The notes: a model not told the origin generated them from the letters alone. A stretch of DNA of 64,000 bases from Bog-756 sp963699105 (GCA_963699105.1 CAVOTI010000001.1:1426001-1490000), one strand, 5' to 3'; positions 46,151 to 55,059 are shown, counted from the first letter of the stretch. Translations and numbers: made by a program.

Positions 46151-46885
46151 GTGCGCAGGTACACGTTCGGGGACGACGGGCCGGCATCAGACCGACTCGG
46201 GCTGGTGGCCACGGCCTACGAACCTGTCTCCCGCTCCTTTCTCACGGCCAACTCACTCCCCCGGCCCCGGGTAGCCCTCGATCTCGGCTGCGGGCCGGCC
46301 TTCACCACCGAACTGCTGGGCGACGTCTGTCGACCCGAGACGCTGGTCGGCATCGATGCTTCGGACGCTTTCGTGGCCGCCGCCCGGACCCGCCTCCCCG
46401 GAGCCCGATTCGAGACGCACGACGCGTCTGTCCTTCCTCTGCCTGGCGCACCCGCCGACCTCATCTACGCCCGCCTCCTGCTTGCCCACATGGCCGAGCC
46501 CGAGGCGATTGCCCGAAGCTGGCTGAGCCAACTGGCACCGGGTGGGAGGCTGTTGATCGAGGACCTCGAGGGCGTGGTCAATCCGCCAGGTGCTCTCCAC
46601 GACTACGAGGACATCTCCGCCGCCATTGTCCGATCAGCAGGAGGCCCCATGTACGCGGGGGCTGCCCTCGCCGATCTCGGCGGGGTGTCCACGCCGGTCA
46701 CCGTACCCGGAGCCCTGGCTGCCACCATCTACCTGTTCAATGTCCGGCACTGGCTCGGGATGTCCGACCTTCCTGTCACCGATGTCCAATTGCGGGACCT
46801 GGAGGGAGGACTCGTGGAAACGACGATGAACGACCGGGGCACCTCGGTCTCATGGATCGTCCGACAACTGGTTGTCACCGGCTGA
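46151..46885 (+). CDS. Class I SAM-dependent methyltransferase
   Basis: 244 residues from GTG 46151 preceded by GGGGAG. ALDLGCGPAFTTELL (SAM loop), VGIDASDAFVAAA (acidic strand) and ADLIYARLLLAHMAEPEAIARSW (post-II helix) are present, with PGGRLLIEDLEGV as motif III. Probably methylates a small molecule; the C-terminal domain (YLFNVRHWLGMSDL) is not diagnostic. Intact, unlinked to a pathway gene. Confidence 0.82.
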   Translation: MRRYTFGDDGPASDRLGLVATAYEPVSRSFLTANSLPRPRVALDLGCGPAFTTELLGDVCRPETLVGIDASDAFVAAARTRLPGARFETHDASVLPLPGAPADLIYARLLLAHMAEPEAIARSWLSQLAPGGRLLIEDLEGVVNPPGALHDYEDISAAIVRSAGGPMYAGAALADLGGVSTPVTVPGALAATIYLFNVRHWLGMSDLPVTDVQLRDLEGGLVETTMNDRGTSVSWIVRQLVVTG

Positions 46886-46991
46886 GGCCCCCGGGACCGG
46901 CCATCGAGGCCGGAGATCGGAGCCGGAGATCGGCGGCAATCGGATCCGGCCGACGCTGACGTGCCAACGGGGCCTGTGATGGACTGCGGGG

Positions 46992-47495
46992 ATGTTCGAA
47001 ACCGATGACGATCTGAGACGACTACAGGATCTCCTCGATCGGAGTTACGAAGCCGCCGGGCCCCACCTGAAGGAAGTGATCACCCCCGACCGGCGACTGG
47101 GCGCCCCCGAGTTGTGCGCCCGGCTGACGGACATGCGGCTGCTCACTCTGGCCACGGTCACTTCGGATCACCGACCCATCACCGGCCCGGTCGACGGCAT
47201 CTTCTTTCGCGGCGCCTTCCATTTTGGGTCGGCGCCCGACGCCCTGAGGATCACGCACATCCGACGGCGTCCCCGGGTCAGTGCCACCCATCTTCCCGGG
47301 GAGGAGCTGTCGGTGACTGTGCACGGAGAGGCAAGGCAACTCGACATGAAGGTGCCCGAGAACGCCGAGCTCCGACAGACCGTTCTCGACATCTACACCC
47401 CCACCTACGGACCCGAGTGGGAGAGCTTTTTCGACGCCAACGTCTTTGTCAGGATCGAGGCCGACCGTATGTTCACCCTCGGCGTGGACCAGTAG
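46992..47495 (+). CDS. Pyridoxamine-phosphate-oxidase-like split-barrel flavin/F420-binding protein
   Basis: 167 residues. After a helical N-terminus (DLRRLQDLLDRSYEAAG), the split barrel reads MRLLTLATVTSDHRPITGPVDGIFFRGAFHFGSA and RPRVSATHLPGEELSVTVHGEAR, typical of PNPOx-like proteins binding FMN, F420 or heme. In actinobacteria such proteins often reduce substrates with F420H2. It ends 12 bp before the convergent hydrolase gene. Substrate unknown. Confidence 0.8.
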   Translation: MFETDDDLRRLQDLLDRSYEAAGPHLKEVITPDRRLGAPELCARLTDMRLLTLATVTSDHRPITGPVDGIFFRGAFHFGSAPDALRITHIRRRPRVSATHLPGEELSVTVHGEARQLDMKVPENAELRQTVLDIYTPTYGPEWESFFDANVFVRIEADRMFTLGVDQ

Positions 47496-47507
47496 CCGGT
47501 GGCGGGT

Positions 47508-48554
47508 TCAGTGGCTGTCGACCCACTCGGCGATGTCCGAGATGACTTGCGGGTCGACGTGCTCGGGTGTCTGATAATCGGCGGGGGACGAAGGTCCAGT
47601 CCCCTTGATGAAGAGATGGTCATCTTGTGGATAGACGTGGACGGTGACTCCGGGGCGGCCGGCCAGCCCCTGCTTCCACAACGACAGGTCGTCGGCCACC
47701 GTCACCTGATAGTCCCGGCCGCCTTGCAGGACGAGGATGGGCTGGCGAATGACTCGGGCCTCGGCCACCGGGTCGTAGTTGCGGAGGTCCAGGAAGTAGG
47801 CGGCGCTGGCCCCACCCAGTAGGGGCGATGTGGGCCAGGTCGACCGGTCGGCCACCGAGAGATCGGGGTTTTCGATCTGTTGGGCCGCCTGCTCGGCCTC
47901 GGGGAGCGTGGCCTCGGCCTGTTGGCCGACCACTCCCGGAAGGGTCGACAGGTAGGTGAGCTGGCGGACCAGTGCCGCTCCCAAGGATTCTGTCGCCGCG
48001 GCCAGCAGAATGATGCCGGCCACGTCGGGGTCAGTTCGGGCGATCTTGGGGGCGAAGGTTCCGCCCTGACCGTGGCCCAGGACGAAGATTCCGGAGGGGT
48101 CGATGTCTGAACGGCCTTGGAGAAGATGGATGGCGGCCACGGCATCGGGAACGTACTCGTCGGTGGGCGTGAAGGTGGCCAGGTCGATCGAGCTGGGATA
48201 GTCCTTGGTGCGCTTGTCGTAACGGATGCTGGCGATCCCGTGGGCGGCCAGGCCTTTGGCAATGTCCAGGAACGGCTTGTCGGCGCCGACCGTCTCGTCC
48301 TGGTCGTTGGGGCCCGAGCCCGACACGAGGACGACCGCCCGATAGCGCCCCGATCGTGCCGGGAGCGTCAGGGTGCCGGTGAGCGGTGGGTTGCCGACGG
48401 ATACATCGAGGCTGCGCGGGCCGCCGGAGGACACGTGGGTCATTGTGGTCCCGTGGCCGCATGACGACAGCGTCACCACGGCGACGATGACGAGGGCGCC
48501 CACCGGAAGACGTCGACTCCTGGCATGGGACTTGTGGCCTCGATCCGTCACCAT
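47508..48554 (-). CDS. Alpha/beta-hydrolase lipoprotein lacking the nucleophile Ser
   Basis: 348 residues from ATG 48554. Signal sequence LVIVAVVTLSSC is a lipobox, so the protein is probably membrane-anchored outside the cytoplasm. The hydrolase fold shows VVLVSGSGPNDQDET (oxyanion side), RYDKRT, and at the nucleophile elbow VLGHGQGG, where relatives have GHSxGG. The acidic residue (LQGGRDYQV) and His (PQDDHLF) are retained. The elbow codon is GGT, one base from AGT (Ser). Either an inactive or binding protein, a recent mutation, or a sequence error. Three 19-20-bp repeats lie in its promoter. Confidence 0.82.
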   Translation of the reverse strand: MVTDRGHKSHARSRRLPVGALVIVAVVTLSSCGHGTTMTHVSSGGPRSLDVSVGNPPLTGTLTLPARSGRYRAVVLVSGSGPNDQDETVGADKPFLDIAKGLAAHGIASIRYDKRTKDYPSSIDLATFTPTDEYVPDAVAAIHLLQGRSDIDPSGIFVLGHGQGGTFAPKIARTDPDVAGIILLAAATESLGAALVRQLTYLSTLPGVVGQQAEATLPEAEQAAQQIENPDLSVADRSTWPTSPLLGGASAAYFLDLRNYDPVAEARVIRQPILVLQGGRDYQVTVADDLSLWKQGLAGRPGVTVHVYPQDDHLFIKGTGPSSPADYQTPEHVDPQVISDIAEWVDSH

Positions 48555-48565
48555 CCCATCATCGT

Positions 48566-48621
48566 GCCCGGCGCTGGGATCTGCGCCCGACGCTGGGATC
48601 TCGTGCCCGACGCTGGGATCT
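48566..48621. repeat. 19-20-bp direct repeat, three copies, in a promoter region
   Basis: GCTGGGATCT recurs at 48573, 48592 and 48612 within the longer unit CCCGACGCTGGGATCT. It lies just upstream of the hydrolase start (48554) and between two divergent promoters. The about two-helical-turn spacing would place copies on the same face of DNA, so a regulator-binding array is possible. Confidence 0.5.
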
Positions 48622-48646
48622 GCGGTCCGGATTGGCCCGCCCGATT

Positions 48647-48679
48647 GATTGAGCATATAGTTTGAGCAGACGCTCAATC
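48647..48679. promoter_or_regulatory. TetR-type operator upstream of the 48690 regulator
   Basis: TTGAGC-AGAC-GCTCAA at 48662-48677 is a perfect 16-bp dyad with a 4-bp centre. A further half site TTGAGC at 48649-48654 extends it, so GATTGAGC (48647) and GCTCAATC (48672) also pair. It ends 12 bases before the tetR ATG and overlaps TATAG, so autorepression and control of the divergent hydrolase are likely. Symmetry is directly visible; binding is inferred. Confidence 0.65.
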
Positions 48680-48689
48680 GAGGTGGAGA

Positions 48690-49343
48690 ATGGCCAAATC
48701 AGGTGCTCCCAGTAGTGCGGCGGCCGAGGGTTCGCCGCGTTCGGCCCCCACCCGGCGACAGCTGGTGGATGCGGCGATCGACACCCTCAAGTCGGACGGT
48801 TTCGCCGGGGCCAGTGCCCGGTCGATCGCTCAGCGGGCCGGACTCAACCAAGGCCTGATCTTCTATCACTTCGGATCGGTCGCCAACCTCCTGCTGGCCG
48901 CCCTCGACGCCGTCAGTGAGGAACGTCTCCAGCTCTACGGCGCAGAGGTGTCCGGGGTGACCAGTCCGGTCCAGCTGGTGGAGGCGGCCGAGGGGATCTT
49001 CCGGAACGACCTCGCCGCCGGTTACATCACGGTGCTGGTCGAGATGATCGCCGGGGCTTCGGCCACCCCCGGGCTCGGACCTGCGGTGGCCGCGCGGATC
49101 CAGCCGTGGCGGGTGTTCGCCCAGTCGACCATCGAGGCATCGCTGGGCGACTCTCCGTTGGGCAGCGTTCTTCCGGCGAAGGATGTGGCCCACGCAGTGG
49201 TTGCCCTCTACCTGGGGCTGGAAATGCTCAGTCACCTCGACGGTGACCCCGAACCGGCTCTCGTGCTGTTCGCCCACGCCAAGCAACTGGCGTGGCTGGT
49301 CGACGGCCTGACCACCCCGACAACTCCGGAGGAGTCCACATGA
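48690..49343 (+). CDS. TetR-family regulator
   Basis: 217 residues, intact. N-terminal domain RRQLVDAAIDTLKSDGFAGASARSIAQRAGLNQGLIFYHFGSVANLLLAAL is a canonical TetR helix-turn-helix. The ligand-binding domain carries LVEMIAGASATPGLGPAVAARI and LYLGLEMLSHLDGD. Its stop overlaps the start of an NmrA-like gene (ATGA at 49340-49343), so the two are one operon and the reductase is the probable regulated function. An operator dyad directly precedes the gene. Confidence 0.9.
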   Translation: MAKSGAPSSAAAEGSPRSAPTRRQLVDAAIDTLKSDGFAGASARSIAQRAGLNQGLIFYHFGSVANLLLAALDAVSEERLQLYGAEVSGVTSPVQLVEAAEGIFRNDLAAGYITVLVEMIAGASATPGLGPAVAARIQPWRVFAQSTIEASLGDSPLGSVLPAKDVAHAVVALYLGLEMLSHLDGDPEPALVLFAHAKQLAWLVDGLTTPTTPEEST

Positions 49344-50297
49344 CATCAACGCTAGACAGCCGAAGGGTCGGCACCCATCGGACCGACACCGGCTTGGACG
49401 TCGTCACTGGTGCGTTCAGCTACTCCGGTTCGGCCATCGCCAGGGCCCTGATGGCCGGCGGGCGGACGGTCCGCACGCTGACCGGTCATCCGGAGCGCGC
49501 CGGGGACCACCCGGATATCGAGGCCCGCCCATTGGACTTCGACGATCAGCTCGGCCCTGGTCGACTCGTTGACCGGGTGCGACCACGCTGTACAACACCT
49601 ACTGGGTGCGGTTCGCCCATGGTCTGATCGACCACGAACTTGCCGTGGCCAACTCCCGCACCCTCTTTCTGGCGGCCAGGCGGGCCGGGGTCCAGACGGA
49701 TCGTCCACGTCAGCATCACCAACCCCAGTGTGACGTCGCCCTTCCCCTACTTCAGAGGCAAGGCACTGGTGGAGCGGGCGCTGGCCGAGTCCGAGGTCCC
49801 CTATGCCGTAGTCCGTCCGGCCATTCTCTTCGGAGGTGACGGCGTGCTCATCAACAACATCGCCTGGCTCCTCCGCCACCTGCCGGTCTTCGGCGTCGGG
49901 GGCGACGGCAATTACCGCATCCGCGGCATCCATGTCGACGACCTCGCCCAGCTCTGCCTGGAGGTGGGCGGGCAGGCTGAAGACAGCGTGACCGATGCCG
50001 TAGGACCCGAGCGTCCGACATTCAACGAGTTGGTGACCTCGATTCGCCAGGCCGTGGAGGCGACGGCTCGCATCGTGCACGTGCCCGGCGCCGTCGTTCC
50101 CATTCTGTCATCGGTTCTCGGGTCGGTCCTCCACGACGTCCTCTTGACCAAGGACGAGTATCCAGGCGATGGCCACGGGACTGGCTGATGCCGAAGGCCC
50201 GTCGACCGGGTCGACCCGTCTGTCGGCGTGGATATCCGAACACCGAGGCGACCTGGGTCTCCGCTACGCCAACGAATTGAGCCGCCACTTCACCTGA
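49340..50297 (+). CDS. NmrA-like NAD(P)-binding oxidoreductase, frameshifted
   Basis: About 318 residues from ATG 49340. VVTGAFSYSGSAIARAL is the dinucleotide site (a variant of TGxxGxxG), followed by RTVRTLTGHPER. Frames change near 49555 (to SLTGCDTLYNTYWVRF), near 49690 (to RIVHVSITNPS, PYFRGKALVERAL, VVRPAILFGGDG) and near 50160, ending at 50295-50297 with YANELSRHFT. Three indels interrupt a complete fold. Atypical SDRs of this kind act as reductases or redox sensors. Controlled, by inference, by the overlapping tetR. Confidence 0.75.
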
Positions 50298-50378
50298 CCG
50301 GAGCAGGGCTCCTCGGTCCGGTGGACGAGGGTCGCCCCCCGGCCGGCTCACAACAACGGGCCGGCCGGGCCGACGGCG

Positions 50379-50903
50379 TCAGCCCATGGATTTCGCTCCG
50401 TCGATGGTCTCGCGGATGATGTCGGCGTGCCCGGCATGTTGAGCGGTCTCGGCCACGATGTGCACCAGCACCCGGCGGGCCGACCAACGGGCTCCGGGCT
50501 CGAACCACGGTGCTTCGGGCAGGGGGTGGGACGCCTCGAGGGAGGGTAGGTCGGCCACCAGCTCCTCGGTGTGGCGGGCCACCGCCTGGTACCGAGCGAT
50601 CACGTCATCCAGCGTCTCCCCGTCCCCCATGCGGAAACCGGCGGCATGGACTCGGTACGCCTCCTCGTCGGGAGGCCCCTGGGAGGCCGGGCCCTCCTCG
50701 ATGAAGCGGACCCAGCCTTCCTCCATCAAGGCCACGTGCTTGATGATCCCGCCCAGGCAGAGCTGGCTGGCCGTGGGGGTCAGCCGGGCCTGGGCGTCGC
50801 TCATCCCCTGCACGGTACGGAGGAGCAGGTCGCGGTGCTGGGCGATGGCAGTGCGGAAGTCGTCTCGTTCTGAGCTGGTCACTACAGGGGAGTCGATGGT
50901 CAT
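50379..50903 (-). CDS. DinB-family (DUF664) putative mycothiol-dependent enzyme
   Basis: 174 residues from ATG 50903. Four-helix bundle with metal-binding histidines: GGIIKHVALMEEGW in helix 2, and VLVHIVAETAQHAGHADIIRE near the end, the H-x3-H signature of DinB/DUF664. Family members are mycothiol- or bacillithiol-dependent S-transferases in low-GC and high-GC Gram-positives. Divergent from a WYL regulator 105 bp away, which may control it. Confidence 0.87.
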   Translation of the reverse strand: MTIDSPVVTSSERDDFRTAIAQHRDLLLRTVQGMSDAQARLTPTASQLCLGGIIKHVALMEEGWVRFIEEGPASQGPPDEEAYRVHAAGFRMGDGETLDDVIARYQAVARHTEELVADLPSLEASHPLPEAPWFEPGARWSARRVLVHIVAETAQHAGHADIIRETIDGAKSMG

Positions 50904-51008
50904 GGTGGCTGCCTTTCTCGCACGATTTCTCGGACGTTTGCGCTGTCGAGCTCCACCGTATGATGCATAACGGCCAATTCCCGTCCTAAATAGGGCGATA
51001 CTGGAGAA

Positions 51009-51983
51009 ATGGCTTTGCCGGGCACCCGCATCCTCCGACTGCTCTCTCTGCTGCAGTCCCGGCGCTACTGGTCGGGGGCCGAGCTGGCCGATCGTCTGGG
51101 TGTCTCCGCCCGGTCGCTCCGTCGGGACATCGAACGACTCCGCGATCTGGGCTACCCCGTCGAGGCCCAGCGGGGCGTGGCCGGCGGCTACCAGTTGGCG
51201 GCGGGGGCGGTGCTCCCTCCGCTTCTGCTCGATGACGAGGAGGCAGTGGCCATCGGCGTGGGACTGCACTCGGCCATCCAGGCCGGCACCGTCACCGGTA
51301 TCGAGGAGTCGTCGGTGCGGGCACTGGGCAAGGTGATCCAGGTCATGCCGTCTCGACTGCGACGCCGGATCGATGCCCTGACCGCCATGACCGTCCCCGC
51401 CTCCTGGCAGGAATCGGCGAACACCGTCGATGCCGACGTGCTGATGGCACTGGCCCAGGCCTGCCGGGACGGCGAGCGACTGGCGTTCACCTATACGGCC
51501 CGCACCGATGAGGGGAGCACCCGTGAGGTCGACCCGCACCGGCTCGTCCTGTTGGGCAGACGGTGGTACCTCGTGGCCTGGGACATGACCCGGTCCGACT
51601 GGCGGACGTTCCGGTTGGACCGCCTGATGGAGCCGAGGGTCACCGGCGCCCGGGCCGTCCCCCGGCAACTGCCGGCCAAGGATGCCGGGGAGTTCGTCCG
51701 GTCCAGTATCGAGAACGTTCCCCAGAGGTACCAGGTGGAGGTGCTCGTCCACGCCACCGCCACCACCGTCCGGGAGCGCATCGGACCGTGGGGAACCCTG
51801 GAGGACCTGGATTCCGGCCGGTGCCGGCTCCGAATGAGCTCGGACTCGCTCGACTGGGCGGCCTTGGCCCTCGGTAGGGCGGCGGCCGAGTTCGAGGTGT
51901 CCTCCCCTGCCGAGTTGGTCGACCACCTCCGGGAGCGTGCCGACCTCTTCCGGCGGGCCGTCGACCGACACGGTCGATCCTGA
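51009..51983 (+). CDS. WYL-domain transcriptional regulator (YafY-like)
   Basis: 324 residues. N-terminal winged helix: LRLLSLLQSRRYWSGAELADRLGVSARSLRRDIERLRDLGYPV, then the WYL domain with VDPHRLVLLGRRWYLVAWDMTRSDWRTFRLDRL, and a C-terminal WCX-type region. WYL domains bind ligands or nucleic acid and link sensing to transcription. Divergent from the DinB/DUF664 gene, a layout common for this pair in actinobacteria, so local control is likely. Confidence 0.9.
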   Translation: MALPGTRILRLLSLLQSRRYWSGAELADRLGVSARSLRRDIERLRDLGYPVEAQRGVAGGYQLAAGAVLPPLLLDDEEAVAIGVGLHSAIQAGTVTGIEESSVRALGKVIQVMPSRLRRRIDALTAMTVPASWQESANTVDADVLMALAQACRDGERLAFTYTARTDEGSTREVDPHRLVLLGRRWYLVAWDMTRSDWRTFRLDRLMEPRVTGARAVPRQLPAKDAGEFVRSSIENVPQRYQVEVLVHATATTVRERIGPWGTLEDLDSGRCRLRMSSDSLDWAALALGRAAAEFEVSSPAELVDHLRERADLFRRAVDRHGRS

Positions 51984-52050
51984 AAGGGTCGGTCCGTTCG
52001 GGACCGACGCCACCGATCTGCTCCCCACCCCGGCCCCGGGGCCGCCACAT

Positions 52051-52094
52051 CGGATGGCGGATGGCGGATGACGGATGACGGATGACGGATGACG
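52051..52094 (+). repeat. 7-bp tandem repeat, six copies
   Basis: Units CGGATGG (two) and CGGATGA (four) run without gaps from 52051. The array is upstream of the methyltransferase at 52157 and just past the WYL gene. Slippage-prone; copy number may vary between strains. Function unknown. Confidence 0.75.
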
Positions 52095-52156
52095 CCGACG
52101 GTACCTACGTACCCACGTCGATCGACCATCGGTGAAGATCGATCCTCTTCGGTACC

Positions 52157-53044
52157 ATGTTGGCCGTGACCAACCCATCGAAGAGATGGACCCGCAAGCC
52201 GAAGGCCGACCAAGTCTCGACATGGCCCTCAGGGCACAGGCTGTCCCCCATCCCCGACCTCGTCGATGTACGGCTGCGTCACTCCGAACTGTTCGATGAT
52301 CCACCGAGCGCCCTGCCGGGAATCGATCTGGAGACCGAGGCCCAGCTCGCCCTGCTGCCACAACTGGCCGCCTTCATGCCCGAGATGCCGTTCACCGACC
52401 GCGCCCAACCCGATCTGCGCTACAAGTTGGAGAACAGGTTCTTCAGCCATGGCGACGCTCTGGTGCTCTACGGCATGCTGCGGCTTCACCGCCCCCATCG
52501 TTATGTCGAGATCGGGTCAGGATGGTCGAGCGCCCTCGTCCTCGACGTCCGGGACCGTTTCTTCGACGGGGACCTGCACTGCATTTTCGTCGACCCGAAT
52601 CCCAAACGGCTCGACTCCCTGCTCAGACCGGAAGACGGTGACTCCACCCGCATCTATCGCCAGCCGTTGGAGGAGGTCTGGCGAGAGGTGGTGGCCGAGG
52701 TGGGCCCTGGTGATTTCCTGTTCATCGACTCGACCCACGTCGGCAAGATCGGCAGTGATGTCCTGATCGAGCTCCACGAGATGGTCCCGCGTCTGCCCGC
52801 TGGTGTCCATGTCCATTTCCACGACATCTTCTTTCCGTTCGAATACCCGCCGTCCTGGGTCTACGACGGTCGCTACTGGAACGAGGCCTACCTGCTCCGG
52901 TCCTTGCTCACCGACAACCGCCGACTGAAGATCACGTGGTGGAACAGTTACATGGCCACCTTTCACGCCCAAGCCGTCTCGGGCCTGCTCCCCGGCTGGG
53001 ATCGCAACAACGGCGGCAGCATCTGGCTCCGCACCGTCGGATAG
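52157..53044 (+). CDS. Methyltransferase-fold protein (Methyltransf_24-like)
   Basis: 295 residues from ATG 52157. YVEIGSGWSSALVLDV is the SAM loop, IFVDPNPKRLDSLL the acidic strand, and FLFIDSTHVGKIGSDV resembles motif III of catechol-type or sugar methyltransferases; HFHDIFFPFEYPPSW follows. A helical N-terminal region of about 110 residues precedes the core. It ends 105 bp before a phytanoyl-CoA-dioxygenase-like gene on the same strand, so both may tailor the same molecule. Confidence 0.8.
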   Translation: MLAVTNPSKRWTRKPKADQVSTWPSGHRLSPIPDLVDVRLRHSELFDDPPSALPGIDLETEAQLALLPQLAAFMPEMPFTDRAQPDLRYKLENRFFSHGDALVLYGMLRLHRPHRYVEIGSGWSSALVLDVRDRFFDGDLHCIFVDPNPKRLDSLLRPEDGDSTRIYRQPLEEVWREVVAEVGPGDFLFIDSTHVGKIGSDVLIELHEMVPRLPAGVHVHFHDIFFPFEYPPSWVYDGRYWNEAYLLRSLLTDNRRLKITWWNSYMATFHAQAVSGLLPGWDRNNGGSIWLRTVG

Positions 53045-53148
53045 AAGGGGACAACCACCGGGCAGACACCGGCCGGCCAGCGCCGGCTGCCGAATCCGGT
53101 CAATGCCCCCCCGACAGATCCAGCAACGACCTGTCTATCATCGGACCA

Positions 53149-54174
53149 ATGGACGCATCGGATGCCGCCACGACGCAAGGCGCTGACCAGCTCGACGGAC
53201 CGGAGGCCATTTCCCTGAATGTTCCGTGGGTGGAGTCGATCTTCTTCGAGCGTGAGCTGGCCGCCCGAGCGTCGCTCCTCACTACCGAGCAGCAGGAATT
53301 CGCCCGGTTCTTCCACGACCAGGGATTCGTGTCCGCTCCCCAAGCCATCCCGACCGAGATGTGCGACCGCGTTCGTCGCCAGGTCGAGCCGCTCTTCGAC
53401 GACGAAGCAGCCATCTCCAGTCGTCGGGTCAAGGACGCCTGGCGCAAGGGTGCCGATGCCGTGCGAGAGCTGGCGGTCTTCCCCCCCGTCCAAGAGCTCC
53501 TCCACACGTTGTACGAGCGGCGTCCGATCCCCTTTCAGACGTTGGAATTCAAGTGGGGAACCGAGCAGCGGGGCCACGCTGACTCCATCCACTTCAGCTG
53601 TCTGCCCGCCCGGTACATGTGCGGGGTATGGGTGGCCCTGGAGGACGTCGACGACTCGAACGGCCCGCTCTTCTACTATCCCGGCTCGCATCGGCTGCCG
53701 GAGTTCACCGGCTACGACCTCGGCTACACCGTCGGCGACTACTCCTACGGGAAGTACGAGGAATTCCAGCACGACCTGATGGGCGAGCTCGGCATCGAGC
53801 CGATCGAGTTCCACGCCGCCAAGGGTGATGTGCTCATCTGGGCCTCCAATGTCATCCACGGAGGCTCGCCGGTGCTACGCCAGGGCAGCACCCGTTGGTC
53901 GCAAGTGACCCACTACTTCTTCGAGGGCTGCACCTACTACCAACCGTACACATCGGAGATCCCCACCGGCGAACTCCGGCTCCTCGACATCGTGGACCTG
54001 AACACCTTGCAGCCCGTCCCACCCACGTACAACGGAGAAAAGATCCGCGTGCACAAGAAGGTCCGGGGGAGGAGCCACATCTCGGTGTACCGGAAGGCGC
54101 CGCCCTTGGCCGAACAGTTGCGTCAGGCCGGCAGTACGGCCAAGGGGTTCGTGGCCCGTAAGTTGGGGCGCTGA
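53149..54174 (+). CDS. Phytanoyl-CoA dioxygenase (PhyH)-family Fe(II)/2-oxoglutarate enzyme
   Basis: 341 residues from ATG 53149. The facial triad is visible: His and Asp in RGHADSIHFS (HxD), the distal His in SNVIHGGSPV, and the 2-oxoglutarate-binding Arg in RQGSTRWSQ. Jelly-roll core features include GVWVALEDVDDSNGPLFYYPGSHRLPE. Such enzymes hydroxylate lipids, ectoine-like solutes or secondary metabolites. Placement after a methyltransferase suggests a small tailoring unit. C-terminal 60 residues are basic. Confidence 0.88.
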   Translation: MDASDAATTQGADQLDGPEAISLNVPWVESIFFERELAARASLLTTEQQEFARFFHDQGFVSAPQAIPTEMCDRVRRQVEPLFDDEAAISSRRVKDAWRKGADAVRELAVFPPVQELLHTLYERRPIPFQTLEFKWGTEQRGHADSIHFSCLPARYMCGVWVALEDVDDSNGPLFYYPGSHRLPEFTGYDLGYTVGDYSYGKYEEFQHDLMGELGIEPIEFHAAKGDVLIWASNVIHGGSPVLRQGSTRWSQVTHYFFEGCTYYQPYTSEIPTGELRLLDIVDLNTLQPVPPTYNGEKIRVHKKVRGRSHISVYRKAPPLAEQLRQAGSTAKGFVARKLGR

Positions 54175-54352
54175 CCGGGCCCGCACGCTGACCTGGGCGG
54201 CCCGCCTCGCCGACCGGGCGGCCCGCCTCGCCGGCCAAAATGAGCAGTCGGGATCCACCCGCTGTCGGACCCGAGTGGTCTGGCCACGCAGGCCCCCGGC
54301 TCAAAGCCGGTCCCGTTCCCCCGAGCGGCGGGAACGGGCACGTGGGCGCCGA

Positions 54353-54454
54353 CTACGTCGTCCGGTCTCCGAACACGCGCACGACCACGGCGATGACGAT
54401 GAGGCCGAATGCGACGGAAGCGAGGACGGTGATCAGGCTGGCGGCAGAACTCAT
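54353..54454 (-). CDS. Very small (33-residue) single-helix membrane protein
   Basis: ATG 54454 is preceded by GGAGG at 54461-54465, an excellent ribosome-binding site. The product has one hydrophobic helix (ITVLASVAFGLIVIAVVVRVF) and ends in a short charged tail, GDRTT. A longer upstream extension in the same frame lacks a comparable start signal. Small one-helix proteins often modulate larger membrane complexes; no partner is evident here. Confidence 0.5.
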   Translation of the reverse strand: MSSAASLITVLASVAFGLIVIAVVVRVFGDRTT

Positions 54455-54722
54455 GTGTTCCTCCATTCGGAACTGGTCGAGGATCCTCCCGAACTGGCGA
54501 TTATGTGCACTCTGAACCTGGCCAAGTTCCTTGTCAAGAGTTTCCCGTCCAGACGTCAACTCCTGTTTTCCGTGGTTGACGTGGGCGAACCGGGAGATGA
54601 CCGGCCCAGTCCGGCCATCGGAGACCAGGGTGTCTCGAGGACGGAGTCGGAGCCACTGACACACGGTGGTACTGGTTGATTACCGGTTGCGCCGATGGAG
54701 CCCGCCCCGACACGTTCTTGCC

Positions 54723-54956
54723 ATGGGCGATGCAGGTCGGGTAAGAAGCAGGATGCCGCAACCCCGTGTGGACGATCAGAGGTGCCGCTGGGAGATGTTC
54801 GCCTCGGGCGAGTGGCAGCGCTGTGAAAAGCCTCGGCGGCACGAGGGCGCACACCAGATCGGTACCGTCACCATCGGTACCCGGGCGTTGATCCGCCTGC
54901 GGATGCAACGACACCCGACCGTCCGGCGAGCCAAGATCAAATCCGACATGAAGTGA
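54723..54956 (+). CDS. Small Cys/His protein, possible zinc-binding
   Basis: 77 residues from ATG 54723; GTG 54666 upstream in frame is possible. DQRCRWEMFASGEWQRCEKPRRHEGAH contains two Cys and two His in the spacing seen in short actinobacterial proteins with an 'RCxxPxxHxGxH' signature, which may bind zinc. The C-terminus is strongly basic (RLRMQRHPTVRRAKIKSDMK), consistent with nucleic-acid contact. Function unknown. Confidence 0.55.
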   Translation: MGDAGRVRSRMPQPRVDDQRCRWEMFASGEWQRCEKPRRHEGAHQIGTVTIGTRALIRLRMQRHPTVRRAKIKSDMK

Positions 54957-55059
54957 CACCCGTGGCCGGGTCGACACCGGAGGGCCCGACGGGTCACTGC
55001 CCTCCGGACCCCCGGGCGGGTGGCGGCCGTCGGGGTGAGCCCACGGACCTACTGTCGGG

